Notes: a model not told the origin generated them from the sequence alone. Positions 7,872 through 15,199 are shown, numbered from the stretch's first letter. The stretch is 64,000 nt of DNA from an uncultured Roseibium sp. (GCF_963669205.1 NZ_OY769915.1:1400001-1464000), one strand, 5' to 3'. Numbers and translations: made by a program.

Positions 7872-8537
7872 ATGATGTATCACTTGATCCTTGGCAGGCG
7901 GCAGCCCTGCGAAATGACACACCGTCTTTTGCAGGATCGGAGACCGAATGTTGGCGAACCCGACGAATTCCGGCTCGACATCCGCCAGGGCCTGCCACGC
8001 GAGTGGATTCTCTATGAAGACATTACACGGGGAGACTGGCTGACCCACGAGAACTACGGACCGGTTTCGGAGCTCTGGCTCAATCGCCATGACAGCTTCC
8101 GCAGTACGGGCAATACCTTGATTTCGCTGTTGAAACAGTATCGGGAAAATCAGCTCCCGGCCGAGCGCTTTGTCGCCATCTTGGCACCCCAGCTCCAGCA
8201 TTTCCTGTCGGAACTCCACACGCACAACATGGTGGAGGACCAGCAGTACTTCCCCGCGCTTCTGGAAGCGGAGGCAGACCTGCTGCCGGGCATGGAGCTT
8301 CTGGAAAGCGACCACGCTCTCCTGCACCAGAAAATGGAAGCCGTTGTCCGCAGCGCTGCCCAGATGTTCGCCAGCGTCCGGGACGGGACACCCGACGCAA
8401 TTCGGGCTGCGGTGGACGATTACGAACGGACAAGCGTTGCGTTGCTCATGGGTCTCAAGCAGCATCTCACGGATGAAGAGGACCTGATCATGCCGGTTCT
8501 TCTGGGACGCGGCGAAGCGGACGTGGACCTGTCTTGA
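7872..8537 (+). CDS. Hemerythrin HHE-domain protein
   Basis: The 221-residue product has a helical HHE cation-binding domain. Iron ligand candidates are H in W-L-N-R-H-D-S-F, H in F-L-S-E-L-H-T-H-N-M-V-E-D-Q-Q-Y-F, H in L-E-S-D-H-A-L-L-H and H in K-Q-H-L-T-D-E-E-D-L-I. This matches the usual H-H-HxxxE-H-H-xxxxD layout. Such proteins bind a di-iron centre and are implicated in oxygen, NO or iron handling. The start could be 7872 or the internal ATG at 7914 (MTHRLLQD); neither Shine-Dalgarno is strong. It is on the same strand as the VWA gene and tyrS but separated from both. Confidence 0.8.
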   Translation: MMYHLILGRRQPCEMTHRLLQDRRPNVGEPDEFRLDIRQGLPREWILYEDITRGDWLTHENYGPVSELWLNRHDSFRSTGNTLISLLKQYRENQLPAERFVAILAPQLQHFLSELHTHNMVEDQQYFPALLEAEADLLPGMELLESDHALLHQKMEAVVRSAAQMFASVRDGTPDAIRAAVDDYERTSVALLMGLKQHLTDEEDLIMPVLLGRGEADVDLS

Positions 8538-8585
8538 AAAAATGCAACACCGCGTGTGTCGTGCTTCCGGCCGGCAACTAGCGGC

Positions 8586-8616
8586 TTGACTCTTCACGCG
8601 GCGTGTCGCATCTAGG
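8586..8616 (+). promoter_or_regulatory. Possible promoter of the tyrS leader transcript
   Basis: TTGACT at 8586-8591 is followed 17-19 nt later by weak -10 candidates (CATCTA 8609-8614 or TCTAGG 8611-8616). If either is used, transcription would start at or next to the leader ATG at 8622. That would make the leader mRNA leaderless, as described for trpL of Sinorhizobium. The -10 match is poor, so this is tentative. Confidence 0.35.
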
Positions 8617-8621
8617 CTGTC

Positions 8622-8687
8622 ATGACCAAGATCGCTGCATCCTTCGTGTATTTTTATTACGTCACCGACATACCGGCGGCTGCGTAG
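8622..8687 (+). CDS. Tyrosine-rich leader peptide of the tyrS attenuator
   Basis: A 21-codon open frame runs from ATG at 8622 to TAG at 8685-8687. Residues 8-14 read F-V-Y-F-Y-Y-V, that is three Tyr codons within four positions (codons 10, 12 and 13, at 8649-8660). This is the regulatory-codon cluster expected of an attenuation leader peptide for tyrosyl-tRNA synthetase. No good Shine-Dalgarno precedes it, consistent with leaderless translation. Its last codons (CGGCGGCT, 8674-8681) are complementary to the 5' arm of the downstream terminator. A ribosome stalled at the Tyr codons would leave this segment free. A ribosome at the stop codon would cover it. Confidence 0.8.
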   Translation: MTKIAASFVYFYYVTDIPAAA

Positions 8688-8715
8688 GATCTTGCTCATC
8701 TCATAGAAACCTCAA

Positions 8716-8740
8716 AAGCCGCCGCGTCAGGCGGCTTTTT
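8716..8740 (+). terminator. Attenuator terminator upstream of tyrS
   Basis: AAGCCGCC (8716-8723) pairs perfectly with GGCGGCTT (8730-8737) across a 6-nt loop and is followed by a T run to 8740. It lies 41 bp before the tyrS start codon and 29 bp after the leader stop. The alternative partner CGGCGGCT at 8674-8681 pairs perfectly with AGCCGCCG at 8717-8724 and would prevent this hairpin. The result is a classic antiterminator/terminator switch. Confidence 0.85.
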
Positions 8741-8780
8741 GGTTTCAAGGGCTCCTGGCGGGGAAACCAGGAAGCCGAAA

Positions 8781-10058
8781 ATGACCAAACACATGATCGA
8801 AGCCGGAAAACCGGCGACAAAGCTCAGATCAGAAGCGCTCGCCGTGCTTCTGGAACGTGGTCTCGTGCACCAGTGCACGGACGTCGAAGCCCTCGACAAG
8901 AGGCTGTCCGAAGGTCCGGTCACCGCCTATGCCGGCTTCGACGCCACCGCCGCAAGTCTTCATGTCGGCCACCTGATGCCGCTGATGACCATGCGATGGC
9001 TTCAGAAACTCGGTCATCGGCCGATCATCGTCCTGGGCGGCGGTACCAGCCAGATCGGTGATCCGAGTTTCCGCAACGATGCCAGGCCGCTCCTGGAAGA
9101 ACGCCAGATCTCGGCCAACATCGCGACCATCCGCCGGTCTGTCGAACGGCTTGTCGACATGGACGGTCCGGATGGTGCCCTGCTGGTCGACAACGCGGAG
9201 TGGCTGAACGAATTCCGCTTCCTGGAATTTCTCCGCGATTATGGATCCCAGTTCACCGTCAACCGCATGATGACCTTCGACAGCGTCAAGTCGCGCCTGC
9301 AAGCACAGATGCCGCTGACCGTTCTGGAATTCTGCTACATGATGCTTCAGGCCGTCGATTTCCTGGAACTGGCCAGGCGCCACGACTGCGCGTTGCAGGT
9401 CGGCGGTTCCGATCAGTGGGGCAACATCGTCAACGGGGTCGAACTCGGCCGCCGCGACGGGCGCAAGCTGCACGGCCTGACGGTTCCGCTGCTGACCACC
9501 GCCAGCGGTGCCAAGATGGGCAAGACCGCGGCAGGCGCTGTCTGGCTGCACCCGGAACATCTGTCTCCCTTCGGTTTCTGGCAGTTCTGGCGCAACACGG
9601 CCGACGCCGATGTGGGCAAGTGCCTGCGCCTTTTCACGGAACTGCCGATCAGTGAGGTGGAACGGCTTTCCGCGCTTCAGGGCGCTGAAATGAATGAGGC
9701 CAAGCGCGTTCTGGCAACCCAGGTCACGACAATCGTGCACGGTCCCGAGGAGGCCCGTGCAGCCCTGCAGCAGGGCGACGCCCTTTTCGCGGGAGAAGAC
9801 GAGCTTCTCGAGCCGACGCACATGCTGCCGCTGACGCGCCTGGCAGAGGGACTTGGTCTGCTCGAACTGGTCGTCGCCATCGGCTTTGCCGCCTCGAACG
9901 GTGAGGCGCGGCGTCTCGTGGAGGGCGGCGGTGTCCGTCTCAACAGCCGCATCGTCGACGACCCGAGACGCCGCATCGCGACCGGCGACCTGAAGGCGAA
10001 TGACAGACTGGCCGTCTCGGTCGGCAAACGCCGCAAGGCTCTGGTCGGGTTCGAGTGA
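8781..10058 (+). CDS. tyrS: Tyrosyl-tRNA synthetase
   Basis: TyrRS charges tRNA-Tyr in the cytoplasm. The 425-residue protein has the class I HIGH motif as H-V-G-H-L (after D-A-T-A-A-S-L), the tyrosine-pocket segment Q-V-G-G-S-D-Q-W-G-N and the KMSKS loop as K-M-G-K-T. A C-terminal S4-like RNA-binding region follows (ARRLVEGGGVRLN). I chose the ATG at 8781 (MTKHMIEAGK), which has AGGAAG 9 nt upstream. A frame-open ATG at 8739 overlaps the attenuator T run and is unlikely. The Tyr-rich leader and attenuator directly upstream indicate control by the level of charged tRNA-Tyr. Confidence 0.97.
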   Translation: MTKHMIEAGKPATKLRSEALAVLLERGLVHQCTDVEALDKRLSEGPVTAYAGFDATAASLHVGHLMPLMTMRWLQKLGHRPIIVLGGGTSQIGDPSFRNDARPLLEERQISANIATIRRSVERLVDMDGPDGALLVDNAEWLNEFRFLEFLRDYGSQFTVNRMMTFDSVKSRLQAQMPLTVLEFCYMMLQAVDFLELARRHDCALQVGGSDQWGNIVNGVELGRRDGRKLHGLTVPLLTTASGAKMGKTAAGAVWLHPEHLSPFGFWQFWRNTADADVGKCLRLFTELPISEVERLSALQGAEMNEAKRVLATQVTTIVHGPEEARAALQQGDALFAGEDELLEPTHMLPLTRLAEGLGLLELVVAIGFAASNGEARRLVEGGGVRLNSRIVDDPRRRIATGDLKANDRLAVSVGKRRKALVGFE

Positions 10059-10125
10059 GCGGGCTCGATCACTTTCTGTCGTCATCCCGGTCCGACAGGG
10101 GGTGGGATTGAATCGTTCTCCAGCT

Positions 10126-10376
10126 CATGCCATGGCATGAACCGCTGCCGCCCGGTTTAGAAAGTACATTCGAACTTATGTCGTTGCGAAAGCAGCATGG
10201 TTCCGTGCGGCGCCAAATCGGGATACGGAATTGTTCCCCCGATTTGTCGTCCCGGTTTGCCGTGAAAGCGGCAAGACCGGGACCCAGTACCCGTTGCGGC
10301 CGGAGACTGAAACAAGACGGAAAATCCGGTGGTTCCTGGGTTCCGGCCTTCCGCTGTACTTCAGCGGGAATGACAA
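10126..10376. repeat. ~250-bp dispersed repeat, copy 1 (inverted partner at 33170-33418)
   Basis: This stretch, from ATGCCATGGCATGAACC through GGTTTAGAAAGTAC, GCGGCGCCAAATCGGGATAC, GACCGGGACCCAGTA and GACTGAAACAAGACGG to TTCCGGCCTTCCGCTG, recurs as its reverse complement at 33170-33418 with few differences. It has no plausible gene. It opens a block of about 1.3 kb (10059-11344) that holds only repeats. Confidence 0.8.
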
Positions 10377-10417
10377 GTTCATTGACTGCGGACCGCCTTA
10401 CCTGATTAATTCCGGGT

Positions 10418-10500
10418 CATGCCATTGCGTTTCCGGTTGCACGGCCTTGCCTCGTCGAGAGGCCATGGCATGGATTGCCAGATCAAGTCTGGCAATGACG
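10418..10500. repeat. ~80-bp direct repeat with internal hairpin, copy 1
   Basis: The sequence starting ATGCCATTGCGTTTCCGGTTG and ending in ATTGCCAGATCAAGTCTGGC is repeated in the same orientation at 10904-10984. Its 3' part forms a perfect 9-bp hairpin, ATTGCCAGA / TCTGGCAAT. It is of a kind common between genes in alphaproteobacteria. No coding content was seen. Confidence 0.75.
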
Positions 10501-10545
10501 GCTGATAGGAAGGGGATGAACGCGCTGACCTTGCCCCCGACTACT

Positions 10546-10652
10546 TCCTCATCCTGAGGAGGGCCGATGGCCCGTCTCGAAGGATGGGCGGCACATTCAA
10601 AACGCGCGGCCCGTCCTTCGAGACAGCGCTGCCGCGCTTCCTCAGGATGAGG
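10546..10652. repeat. Long imperfect palindrome
   Basis: CTTCCTCATCCTGAGG at 10544-10559 is mirrored by TTCCTCAGGATGAGG at 10639-10652. Inner arms CGTCTCGAAGGATGGGC and GGCCCGTCCTTCGAGACAG also pair. The whole could fold as a large cruciform or RNA hairpin. CCTCATCCTGAGGA palindromes are a known type of Rhizobiales intergenic repeat. Confidence 0.7.
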
Positions 10653-10668
10653 GTGTCAACTTTTGTAA

Positions 10669-10850
10669 GTCATCCCGGACGAAGCGCAGCGAAGATCCGG
10701 GATCGGGGAGCCAATGACCTACCGGATCCTGCAGTTTGCGCCCCGATACGCTCGGGCGCCCCGGCCCCGGGTCTCACGCCGTTCGCCTGGGGTGACGATG
10801 GATGCGTTCTAGGCTCGAACTGAACCTCCGGTGAAGATCGGCTGTGAGCA
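10669..10850. repeat. ~180-bp direct repeat, copy 1
   Basis: The sequence from GTCATCCCGGACGAAGCGCA to GATCGGCTGTGAGC recurs at 11049-11230, sharing blocks GCGAAGATCCGGGATCGGGGA, CCCGGGTCTCACGCCGTTCG and GGGGTGACGATGG. It contains internal dyads and no plausible gene. Confidence 0.75.
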
Positions 10851-10903
10851 GACCGCCGCACAAGATCGTTTTCCAGGTCATGCCATGGCTCGACCATGGC
10901 ATC

Positions 10904-10984
10904 CATGCCATTGCGTTGCCGGTTGCACGGCCTTGCCTCGTCGAGAGGCCATGGCATGGATTGCCAGATCAAGTCTGGCTGACG
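10904..10984. repeat. ~80-bp direct repeat with internal hairpin, copy 2
   Basis: Second copy of the repeat at 10418-10500, in the same orientation and about 480 bp away. The hairpin GCCAGATCAAGTCTGGC is retained but the outer T of the stem is lost. Confidence 0.75.
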
Positions 10985-11048
10985 TCTTATTTGAATGTGG
11001 TGAATTCAGCGTTCCATCCTCCGAGACAGCGCTCGCCCACTTTCTGTC

Positions 11049-11230
11049 GTCATCCCGGCCAAGCGCAGCGAAGATCCGGGATCGGGGAGGCAATGACCTG
11101 CCGGATCCTGAGGTTTCCGTCCCGATGCGCTCGGGCCTCCCGTCCCCGGGTCTCACGCCGTTCGCCCGGGGTGACGATGGCTGCGTTCAAGGCTTGAACT
11201 GGATGTCCGGCGCGGATCGGCTTTGAGCGG
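11049..11230. repeat. ~180-bp direct repeat, copy 2
   Basis: Second copy of the repeat at 10669-10850, in the same orientation. Together with the ~80-bp repeat it makes a duplicated unit (order 80-180-80-180 across 10418-11230), interrupted by the long palindrome. The remaining 11231-11344 shows nothing recognisable. Confidence 0.75.
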
Positions 11231-11344
11231 ATGGATGCAACTGATCGGTTTCGTGATCAGAGACCAAATCGCAAGGGGAATTTTCCCTCGTAGCCGAACA
11301 CCTTGCCGACAAGCGGAAAGTTGACTTCGACCGACGGGCTGTAG

Positions 11345-11560
11345 CTAGCGTCCGCTCGAAGAGGCCTTCGACCGGAACTCCTCAACCGGCAGTCCGCCGA
11401 TCCCCCAGTTCTCCATCTCGACTTCGTCAATCACCACAAAGGTGGTTGACGGGGTCTTTCCCAGGACGTCGACAAGGAGGTCAGTCGCGCCCTTGATAAG
11501 CCGCGACTTCTGTTCCTGTGTCACACCCTCGCGGGTCACCTGAATGTTGACGTACGGCAT
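11345..11560 (-). CDS. 4-oxalocrotonate tautomerase-family protein
   Basis: A 71-residue small tautomerase. The sequence begins Met-Pro-Tyr-Val-Asn, so removal of Met exposes the catalytic Pro1 that defines the family. The C-terminal region E-N-W-G-I-G-G-L-P-V-E matches the standard motif. Members interconvert keto-enol forms of unsaturated acids or dehalogenate substrates; the specific substrate is unknown. It is the last gene of a minus-strand operon (gst, NTF2-like, this gene) and starts 2 bp after the NTF2-like stop. Confidence 0.88.
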   Translation of the reverse strand: MPYVNIQVTREGVTQEQKSRLIKGATDLLVDVLGKTPSTTFVVIDEVEMENWGIGGLPVEEFRSKASSSGR

Positions 11561-11562
11561 GA

Positions 11563-11949
11563 TCAGTTGCCTCCCTCTTTTGCGGGGCTCATCTGGAAGA
11601 CCTTCGCCATGATCCGCCAGCGGCCATCCTCACGGACAAAGGTCAGGAAGTCGACATAGGCATTGCCCGCCATGGTGCAACGGACACGGGCAAAGGCGGT
11701 GTTGTCTCCGGCAAGCTGGATTTCGTCGACGACATCATCGCGTGCTTCGCCGCGCGAAGCCGGTGACACGCGCGCGGCAACCACGGGAACATATTCGGCC
11801 ATGGTCCGGTGGAGCAGGGGCGTTTCATCCGCAGTCGCATAGACCGCCCCGGGATGAAACACTTTCTGCAGAAGTCCGGTGTCGCAGTGATAAAGCGCGT
11901 CGAAATAGTCCATGATGACGCCGTTCAGATCGGCAATCGCAGTGCTCAT
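11563..11949 (-). CDS. NTF2-like / lumazine-binding-fold protein
   Basis: The 128-residue protein has an alpha+beta cone fold signature: the N-terminal helix D-L-N-G-V-I-M-D-Y-F-D-A-L-Y-H-C-D, then L-Q-K-V-F-H-P-G-A, and a C-terminal V-R-E-D-G-R-W-R-I-M-A-K-V-F. This matches SnoaL/Lumazine_bd_2-type NTF2-like proteins, which serve as small-ligand enzymes or binding proteins. Function is not assigned. Its start overlaps the gst stop by 4 bp, so it is translationally coupled and part of the same detoxification operon. Confidence 0.75.
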   Translation of the reverse strand: MSTAIADLNGVIMDYFDALYHCDTGLLQKVFHPGAVYATADETPLLHRTMAEYVPVVAARVSPASRGEARDDVVDEIQLAGDNTAFARVRCTMAGNAYVDFLTFVREDGRWRIMAKVFQMSPAKEGGN

Positions 11950-12560
11950 GCTGCCAGTCCTTCTTCAATGAGGGCCTTGCGGGTTGCCGGGCGCGCGCCG
12001 ATCCGCGCAACGTACGCCTTCGTCAGCGGCCAATCGTCCAGAGAGACATCAATGAAGTTCGTCCAGTTGAGGATGACGAACGCATAGGCGTCGACGACCG
12101 AAAACGCGCTGCCGAGCAGAAAGGGGGAGGAGCCGTCCAGCAACTCTTCGAACTGACCGAGTTTCAGATCGAGCTTTTTCCGGTTGGCTGCCTGTTCGCT
12201 GTCGGAAAACGTCTTGCCGGAGAAGTAGGGACTGAACGCCTTGTGCAGTTCCGAAGACAGGAAGCTCAGGAGTTCCAGCTGCCGGAAACGCCGCAGGGGC
12301 TGGTTGTCGTTGCCCGCGGCAAGACCCGGAAACTGTTCGCCGATCCAATGCAGGATCGCGACGTTTTCCGTCAGGACTTCACCGTCTTCCAGTTTAAGGG
12401 CGGGCACGTAACCGCGCGGATTTGTCGTCAGGAAAGACGCACCGGTCTCGGTTGTTCCCTGTTCCGTGTCGACCTTTTCAAGCTGATAGGCAACGCCTGC
12501 CTCATTCAGCAGGATATGGGCCGCCATGGAACAGGCGCCGGGCTTGTAGAACAGTTTCAT
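11946..12560 (-). CDS. gst: Glutathione S-transferase (beta-class-like)
   Basis: A 204-residue GST with an N-terminal thioredoxin-fold domain (Cys10 in P-G-A-C-S-M-A-A-H, the beta-class catalytic Cys; V-P-A-L cis-Pro loop; E-N-V-A-I for gamma-Glu binding) and an all-helical C-terminal domain. It conjugates or reduces electrophiles with glutathione in the cytosol. It is the first gene of the minus-strand operon and is divergent from the hxlR-type regulator. A nested inverted repeat in the shared promoter region points to control by that regulator. Confidence 0.92.
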   Translation of the reverse strand: MKLFYKPGACSMAAHILLNEAGVAYQLEKVDTEQGTTETGASFLTTNPRGYVPALKLEDGEVLTENVAILHWIGEQFPGLAAGNDNQPLRRFRQLELLSFLSSELHKAFSPYFSGKTFSDSEQAANRKKLDLKLGQFEELLDGSSPFLLGSAFSVVDAYAFVILNWTNFIDVSLDDWPLTKAYVARIGARPATRKALIEEGLAA

Positions 12561-12614
12561 CGTTTTGCTCCAAATTGTGTTTCGATGACCCGAAGGTGTT
12601 TGTTCAGGTCACTC

Positions 12615-12670
12615 TTGACAAGTAGGTTTCTGATGGTAACCATGCTTTTCGAGTTACCCCGGAGAAACCT
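12615..12670. promoter_or_regulatory. Divergent promoter/operator between gst and the HxlR gene
   Basis: A nested dyad spans this gap. AGGTTTC (12624-12630) pairs with GAAACCT (12664-12670) outside, and GGTAAC (12635-12640) pairs with GTTACC (12653-12658) inside. ATGGT-A-ACCAT (12633-12643) is a smaller palindrome. A TTGACA element is at 12615-12620 on the plus strand. The site lies 25 bp before the HxlR start and about 55 bp before gst, a position suited to a repressor or redox-switched activator acting on both. Confidence 0.5.
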
Positions 12671-12694
12671 GATTTCGGTGGAGTTACAGGCAAG

Positions 12695-13069
12695 ATGACA
12701 CTCAAGATGCGCAAGAACCGGAGCCCGAAACCACCGGAACCCTGCCTCCTGACCGAGTGCATGCAGGTGATCGCCGGGGCGTGGGCGCCAAATGTCATCT
12801 GGAGCCTGAGGGCCGGTCCGCGCCGGTTCAACGAACTCAAGGCGGACATTCCTCCGGTGTCGTCAAAGGTCCTGTCCGCGCGCTTGTCGGAACTCGAAGA
12901 GCGCGGCGTGCTTCTGCGCCACGTGCGTCCGACATCACCACCGTCTGTCGAATACGAACTGACGGCGCTGGGCGAGGAACTGATCCCGGCTCTGGAAGCG
13001 ATTGTCGAGGTCGGTCACAAGCTGAAGCAGCTGCGTGGTTATGAACCTGCGTCGGAAGCCGCGGAATGA
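12695..13069 (+). CDS. HxlR-family winged-helix regulator
   Basis: The 124-residue protein fits the HxlR/DUF24 family: ...I-A-G-A-W-A-P-N-V-I-W-S-L, R-R-F-N-E-L, S-S-K-V-L-S-A-R-L-S-E-L-E-E-R-G-V-L and a wing with P-P-S-V-E-Y-E-L-T. Two cysteines (17 and 22) lie before the winged helix, where the redox- or quinone-sensing Cys of HxlR proteins such as YodB and QorR is found. I infer sensing of electrophiles, consistent with the neighbouring GST and tautomerase genes. It is followed after 28 bp by an alpha/beta hydrolase gene. Confidence 0.87.
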   Translation: MTLKMRKNRSPKPPEPCLLTECMQVIAGAWAPNVIWSLRAGPRRFNELKADIPPVSSKVLSARLSELEERGVLLRHVRPTSPPSVEYELTALGEELIPALEAIVEVGHKLKQLRGYEPASEAAE

Positions 13070-13097
13070 CCGATACGGCGTTGGCGAAAGCACTTTG

Positions 13098-13811
13098 ATG
13101 GAACCGAAAACATTCGTTCTTGTGCATGGTGTCTGGCATGGCGGCTGGTGCTGGTCGCGGGTCGCGGAGATCCTGCGTACGCGCGGTCACCACGTCACGG
13201 CTCCGACCCAGACCGGCCTTGGGGAGCGTTCGCACCTGCTGTCGCCCGGGATCACCATAAAGACCTTTGTCGAGGACATCGTCCGGCATCTTGAGTTCAA
13301 TGACCTTAAGAACGTCGCCCTTGTCGGACACAGCTTCGGCGGCATCCCGATCACCGGCGCAGCGGACCTGGTGCCCGACCGGATCGCCAGTCTGATCTAT
13401 CTCGATGCCATCATGCTGGGAACGGGCGAAACCTGGATGAGCCTTTTGCCGGAAGATATGGCCGAAGACCGGGCACGGTTGGCGCAGGAAACCAGTGGCG
13501 GGCTTTCATTGCCGCCGGCGCCTGCGGAAAGCTTCGGGGTCGAACGGCCCGAGGACGTTGCCTTCGTCCAGCCGCGCCTGACACCGCATCCCTTCCGGAC
13601 GTTCACAACAGCGCTGGATCTGAAGAACCCGGTCGGAAACGGCCTTCCGGCTAGCTACATCCGCTGCACCGACCCGCCCTACCGGCCGGCCGGCGTTGCC
13701 CTGGACCGGGCCCGCAAACTCGGCTGGCCGGTGGAGGAGATCGCCACCGGACACGACGCGATGGTGACGGAACCGCGCGCGCTTGCCGATCTGCTGGAAC
13801 AGCTGGCATAG
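13098..13811 (+). CDS. Alpha/beta hydrolase
   Basis: The 237-residue enzyme has an oxyanion segment H-G-V-W-H-G-G-W-C-W, the nucleophile elbow G-H-S-F-G-G and a C-terminal catalytic His in T-G-H-D-A-M-V-T-E-P. This is the pattern of the esterase/hydroxynitrile-lyase-like (MhpC/salicylate-esterase) branch. The frame is open from 13035, overlapping hxlR, but the ATG at 13098 starts directly at the first beta strand (MEPKTFVLVHG). It is probably co-transcribed with hxlR. The substrate is unknown. Confidence 0.88.
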   Translation: MEPKTFVLVHGVWHGGWCWSRVAEILRTRGHHVTAPTQTGLGERSHLLSPGITIKTFVEDIVRHLEFNDLKNVALVGHSFGGIPITGAADLVPDRIASLIYLDAIMLGTGETWMSLLPEDMAEDRARLAQETSGGLSLPPAPAESFGVERPEDVAFVQPRLTPHPFRTFTTALDLKNPVGNGLPASYIRCTDPPYRPAGVALDRARKLGWPVEEIATGHDAMVTEPRALADLLEQLA

Positions 13812-13841
13812 CGGACAGGCTCAGCCGTGGTGGTTATCCGG

Positions 13842-13874
13842 AAAAAGAAAACCCGCCTCGGGTGAGGAGGCGGG
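13842..13874 (-). terminator. Rho-independent terminator of ccrM
   Basis: CCCGCCTC (13852-13859) and GAGGCGGG (13867-13874) form a perfect 8-bp stem. On the minus strand it is followed by TTTTCTTTTTC. It lies about 50 bp after the ccrM stop codon. Confidence 0.8.
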
Positions 13875-13924
13875 GAGAAGTGGCTTCACGGGGATAGCGA
13901 AAACGCTTCTGCTTGTCAGCCTGC

Positions 13925-15064
13925 TTATACCTGCAGGCGGGATCTGATTTCCTTGCGCAACTCGTCAATCGGTGACTTGGCCGCGCCGTCTTTCGTGTGC
14001 CAGAACGTCCAGCCGTTGCAGGCTTCCTGACCCTGCACCAGCGCACCGACCTTGTGGATCGACCCGGTGTGGTCACCGGATTTCAAGGACCCGTCGGCAC
14101 GCACGATGGCAATGTGCTTGCCCTTGGAACAGGTGAGCTCGGCGCCCGGGGAAAGTAGTCCGTTTTCCAGGAGGGTGCCGAAGGGAATGCGCTTCTGGGC
14201 CCGTTTGCCCTGCTGCATTTCGAGTGCTTCGCCGTCGCTGGTCTCGATTGACGCGATCCGTGCAGTCGCGGCGTCGATGTAGTCCTGCTCGCGCTCCACA
14301 CCGACGAAGTTGCGGCCCAGTTTCTTGGCGACGGCTCCGGTCGTTCCCGTGCCGAAGAACGGGTCCATCACGACGTCGCCCGGTTTGGACGAGGCGGTGA
14401 GCACACGGTAGAGCAGCGCTTCCGGTTTCTGGGTCGGATGCACCTTCTGGCCGTTTCCGTCCTTCAGCCGTTCCGAGCCGGTACAAAGCGGCAGATGCCA
14501 GTCCGAGCGCATCTGGAGATCGTCGTTGAACGTCTTCAGGGCATCGTAGTTGAACGTCGGCTTGGCATCCTTCGACTTCACCGCCCAGATCATGGTCTCG
14601 TGGGCGTTGGTGAACCGTTTGCCGCGGAAGTTCGGCATCGGGTTCGATTTCAGCCAAACGATGTCATTCATGATCCAGAAGCCGAGATCCTGAAGGATCG
14701 CACCGACGCGGAAGATGTTGTGATAGGAGCCGATCACGTAAAGCGAGCCGTCCGGCTTCATTACCCGGCGTGTTGCCAGCAGCCAGGCCCTGGTGAAGGC
14801 GTCATAGGCTTCGAAGCTCTCGAACTGGTCCCAGTGGTCGTCACAGGCGTCGACCTTGGATTGGTCCGGCCGGTGAAGGTCCCCGCCCAACTGGAGATTA
14901 TAGGGCGGATCCGCGAACACCAGGTCCACGGAACGGGACGGCAGGTTCTCAAGGGCGGACACGCAGTCGCCCTTCAGGATCGTGTTCATCCAGGAAGCGC
15001 AAGCTTCCGGTTTTTCAGTCGGATGGGGTGCCACGATGGACACCCCGGTACTCAGTACACTCAT
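13925..15064 (-). CDS. ccrM: Cell-cycle DNA adenine methyltransferase (GANTC), CcrM
   Basis: CcrM methylates adenine in GANTC and couples chromosome replication to cell-cycle transcription in alphaproteobacteria. The 379-residue protein has a beta-class layout: catalytic D-P-P-Y (in F-A-D-P-P-Y-N-L-Q-L) first, then a target-recognition region, then the AdoMet site D-P-F-F-G-T-G-T-T. A C-terminal domain of about 90 residues (G-K-H-I-A-I-V...N-G-W-T-F-W-H) follows, the CcrM-specific extension. I chose the ATG at 15064 (MSVLSTG); an in-frame ATG 18 bp earlier also exists. The gene sits alone between a terminator and a promoter region with CtrA- and GANTC-like sites. Confidence 0.95.
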   Translation of the reverse strand: MSVLSTGVSIVAPHPTEKPEACASWMNTILKGDCVSALENLPSRSVDLVFADPPYNLQLGGDLHRPDQSKVDACDDHWDQFESFEAYDAFTRAWLLATRRVMKPDGSLYVIGSYHNIFRVGAILQDLGFWIMNDIVWLKSNPMPNFRGKRFTNAHETMIWAVKSKDAKPTFNYDALKTFNDDLQMRSDWHLPLCTGSERLKDGNGQKVHPTQKPEALLYRVLTASSKPGDVVMDPFFGTGTTGAVAKKLGRNFVGVEREQDYIDAATARIASIETSDGEALEMQQGKRAQKRIPFGTLLENGLLSPGAELTCSKGKHIAIVRADGSLKSGDHTGSIHKVGALVQGQEACNGWTFWHTKDGAAKSPIDELRKEIRSRLQV

Positions 15065-15153
15065 TGCGACGCAATACCTCACGCAATTTCGAGTGTCATG
15101 GTTACCGGTTTTGGTAAATCAGCGGTTAAGTCGAAAAAAGAAAAATTACCTTT

Positions 15154-15199
15154 GAATCAAGGCTTTGTTTACAATCGTAAAAGTTAAATGAGAGGTTAA
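15154..15199 (-). promoter_or_regulatory. Possible cell-cycle control sites upstream of ccrM
   Basis: The 131-bp gap before ccrM contains a GAATC (GANTC methylation site, 15154-15158). It also contains two TTAA half-sites at 15184-15187 and 15196-15199, separated by 8 nt; read with 7-nt spacing, TAAA-N7-TTAA matches 7 of 8 bases of the CtrA box TTAA-N7-TTAA. In Caulobacter, CtrA and GANTC methylation both control ccrM. The match here is suggestive only. Confidence 0.4.

Noticed and set aside
8739..8780. Earlier in-frame ATG for tyrS at 8739
   Set aside because: It overlaps the terminator T run and lacks a ribosome site; 8781 has both site and family support.
10127..10405. Short frames inside the 10-11 kb repeats
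   Set aside because: They recur with the repeats in other positions and are shifted or broken between copies.
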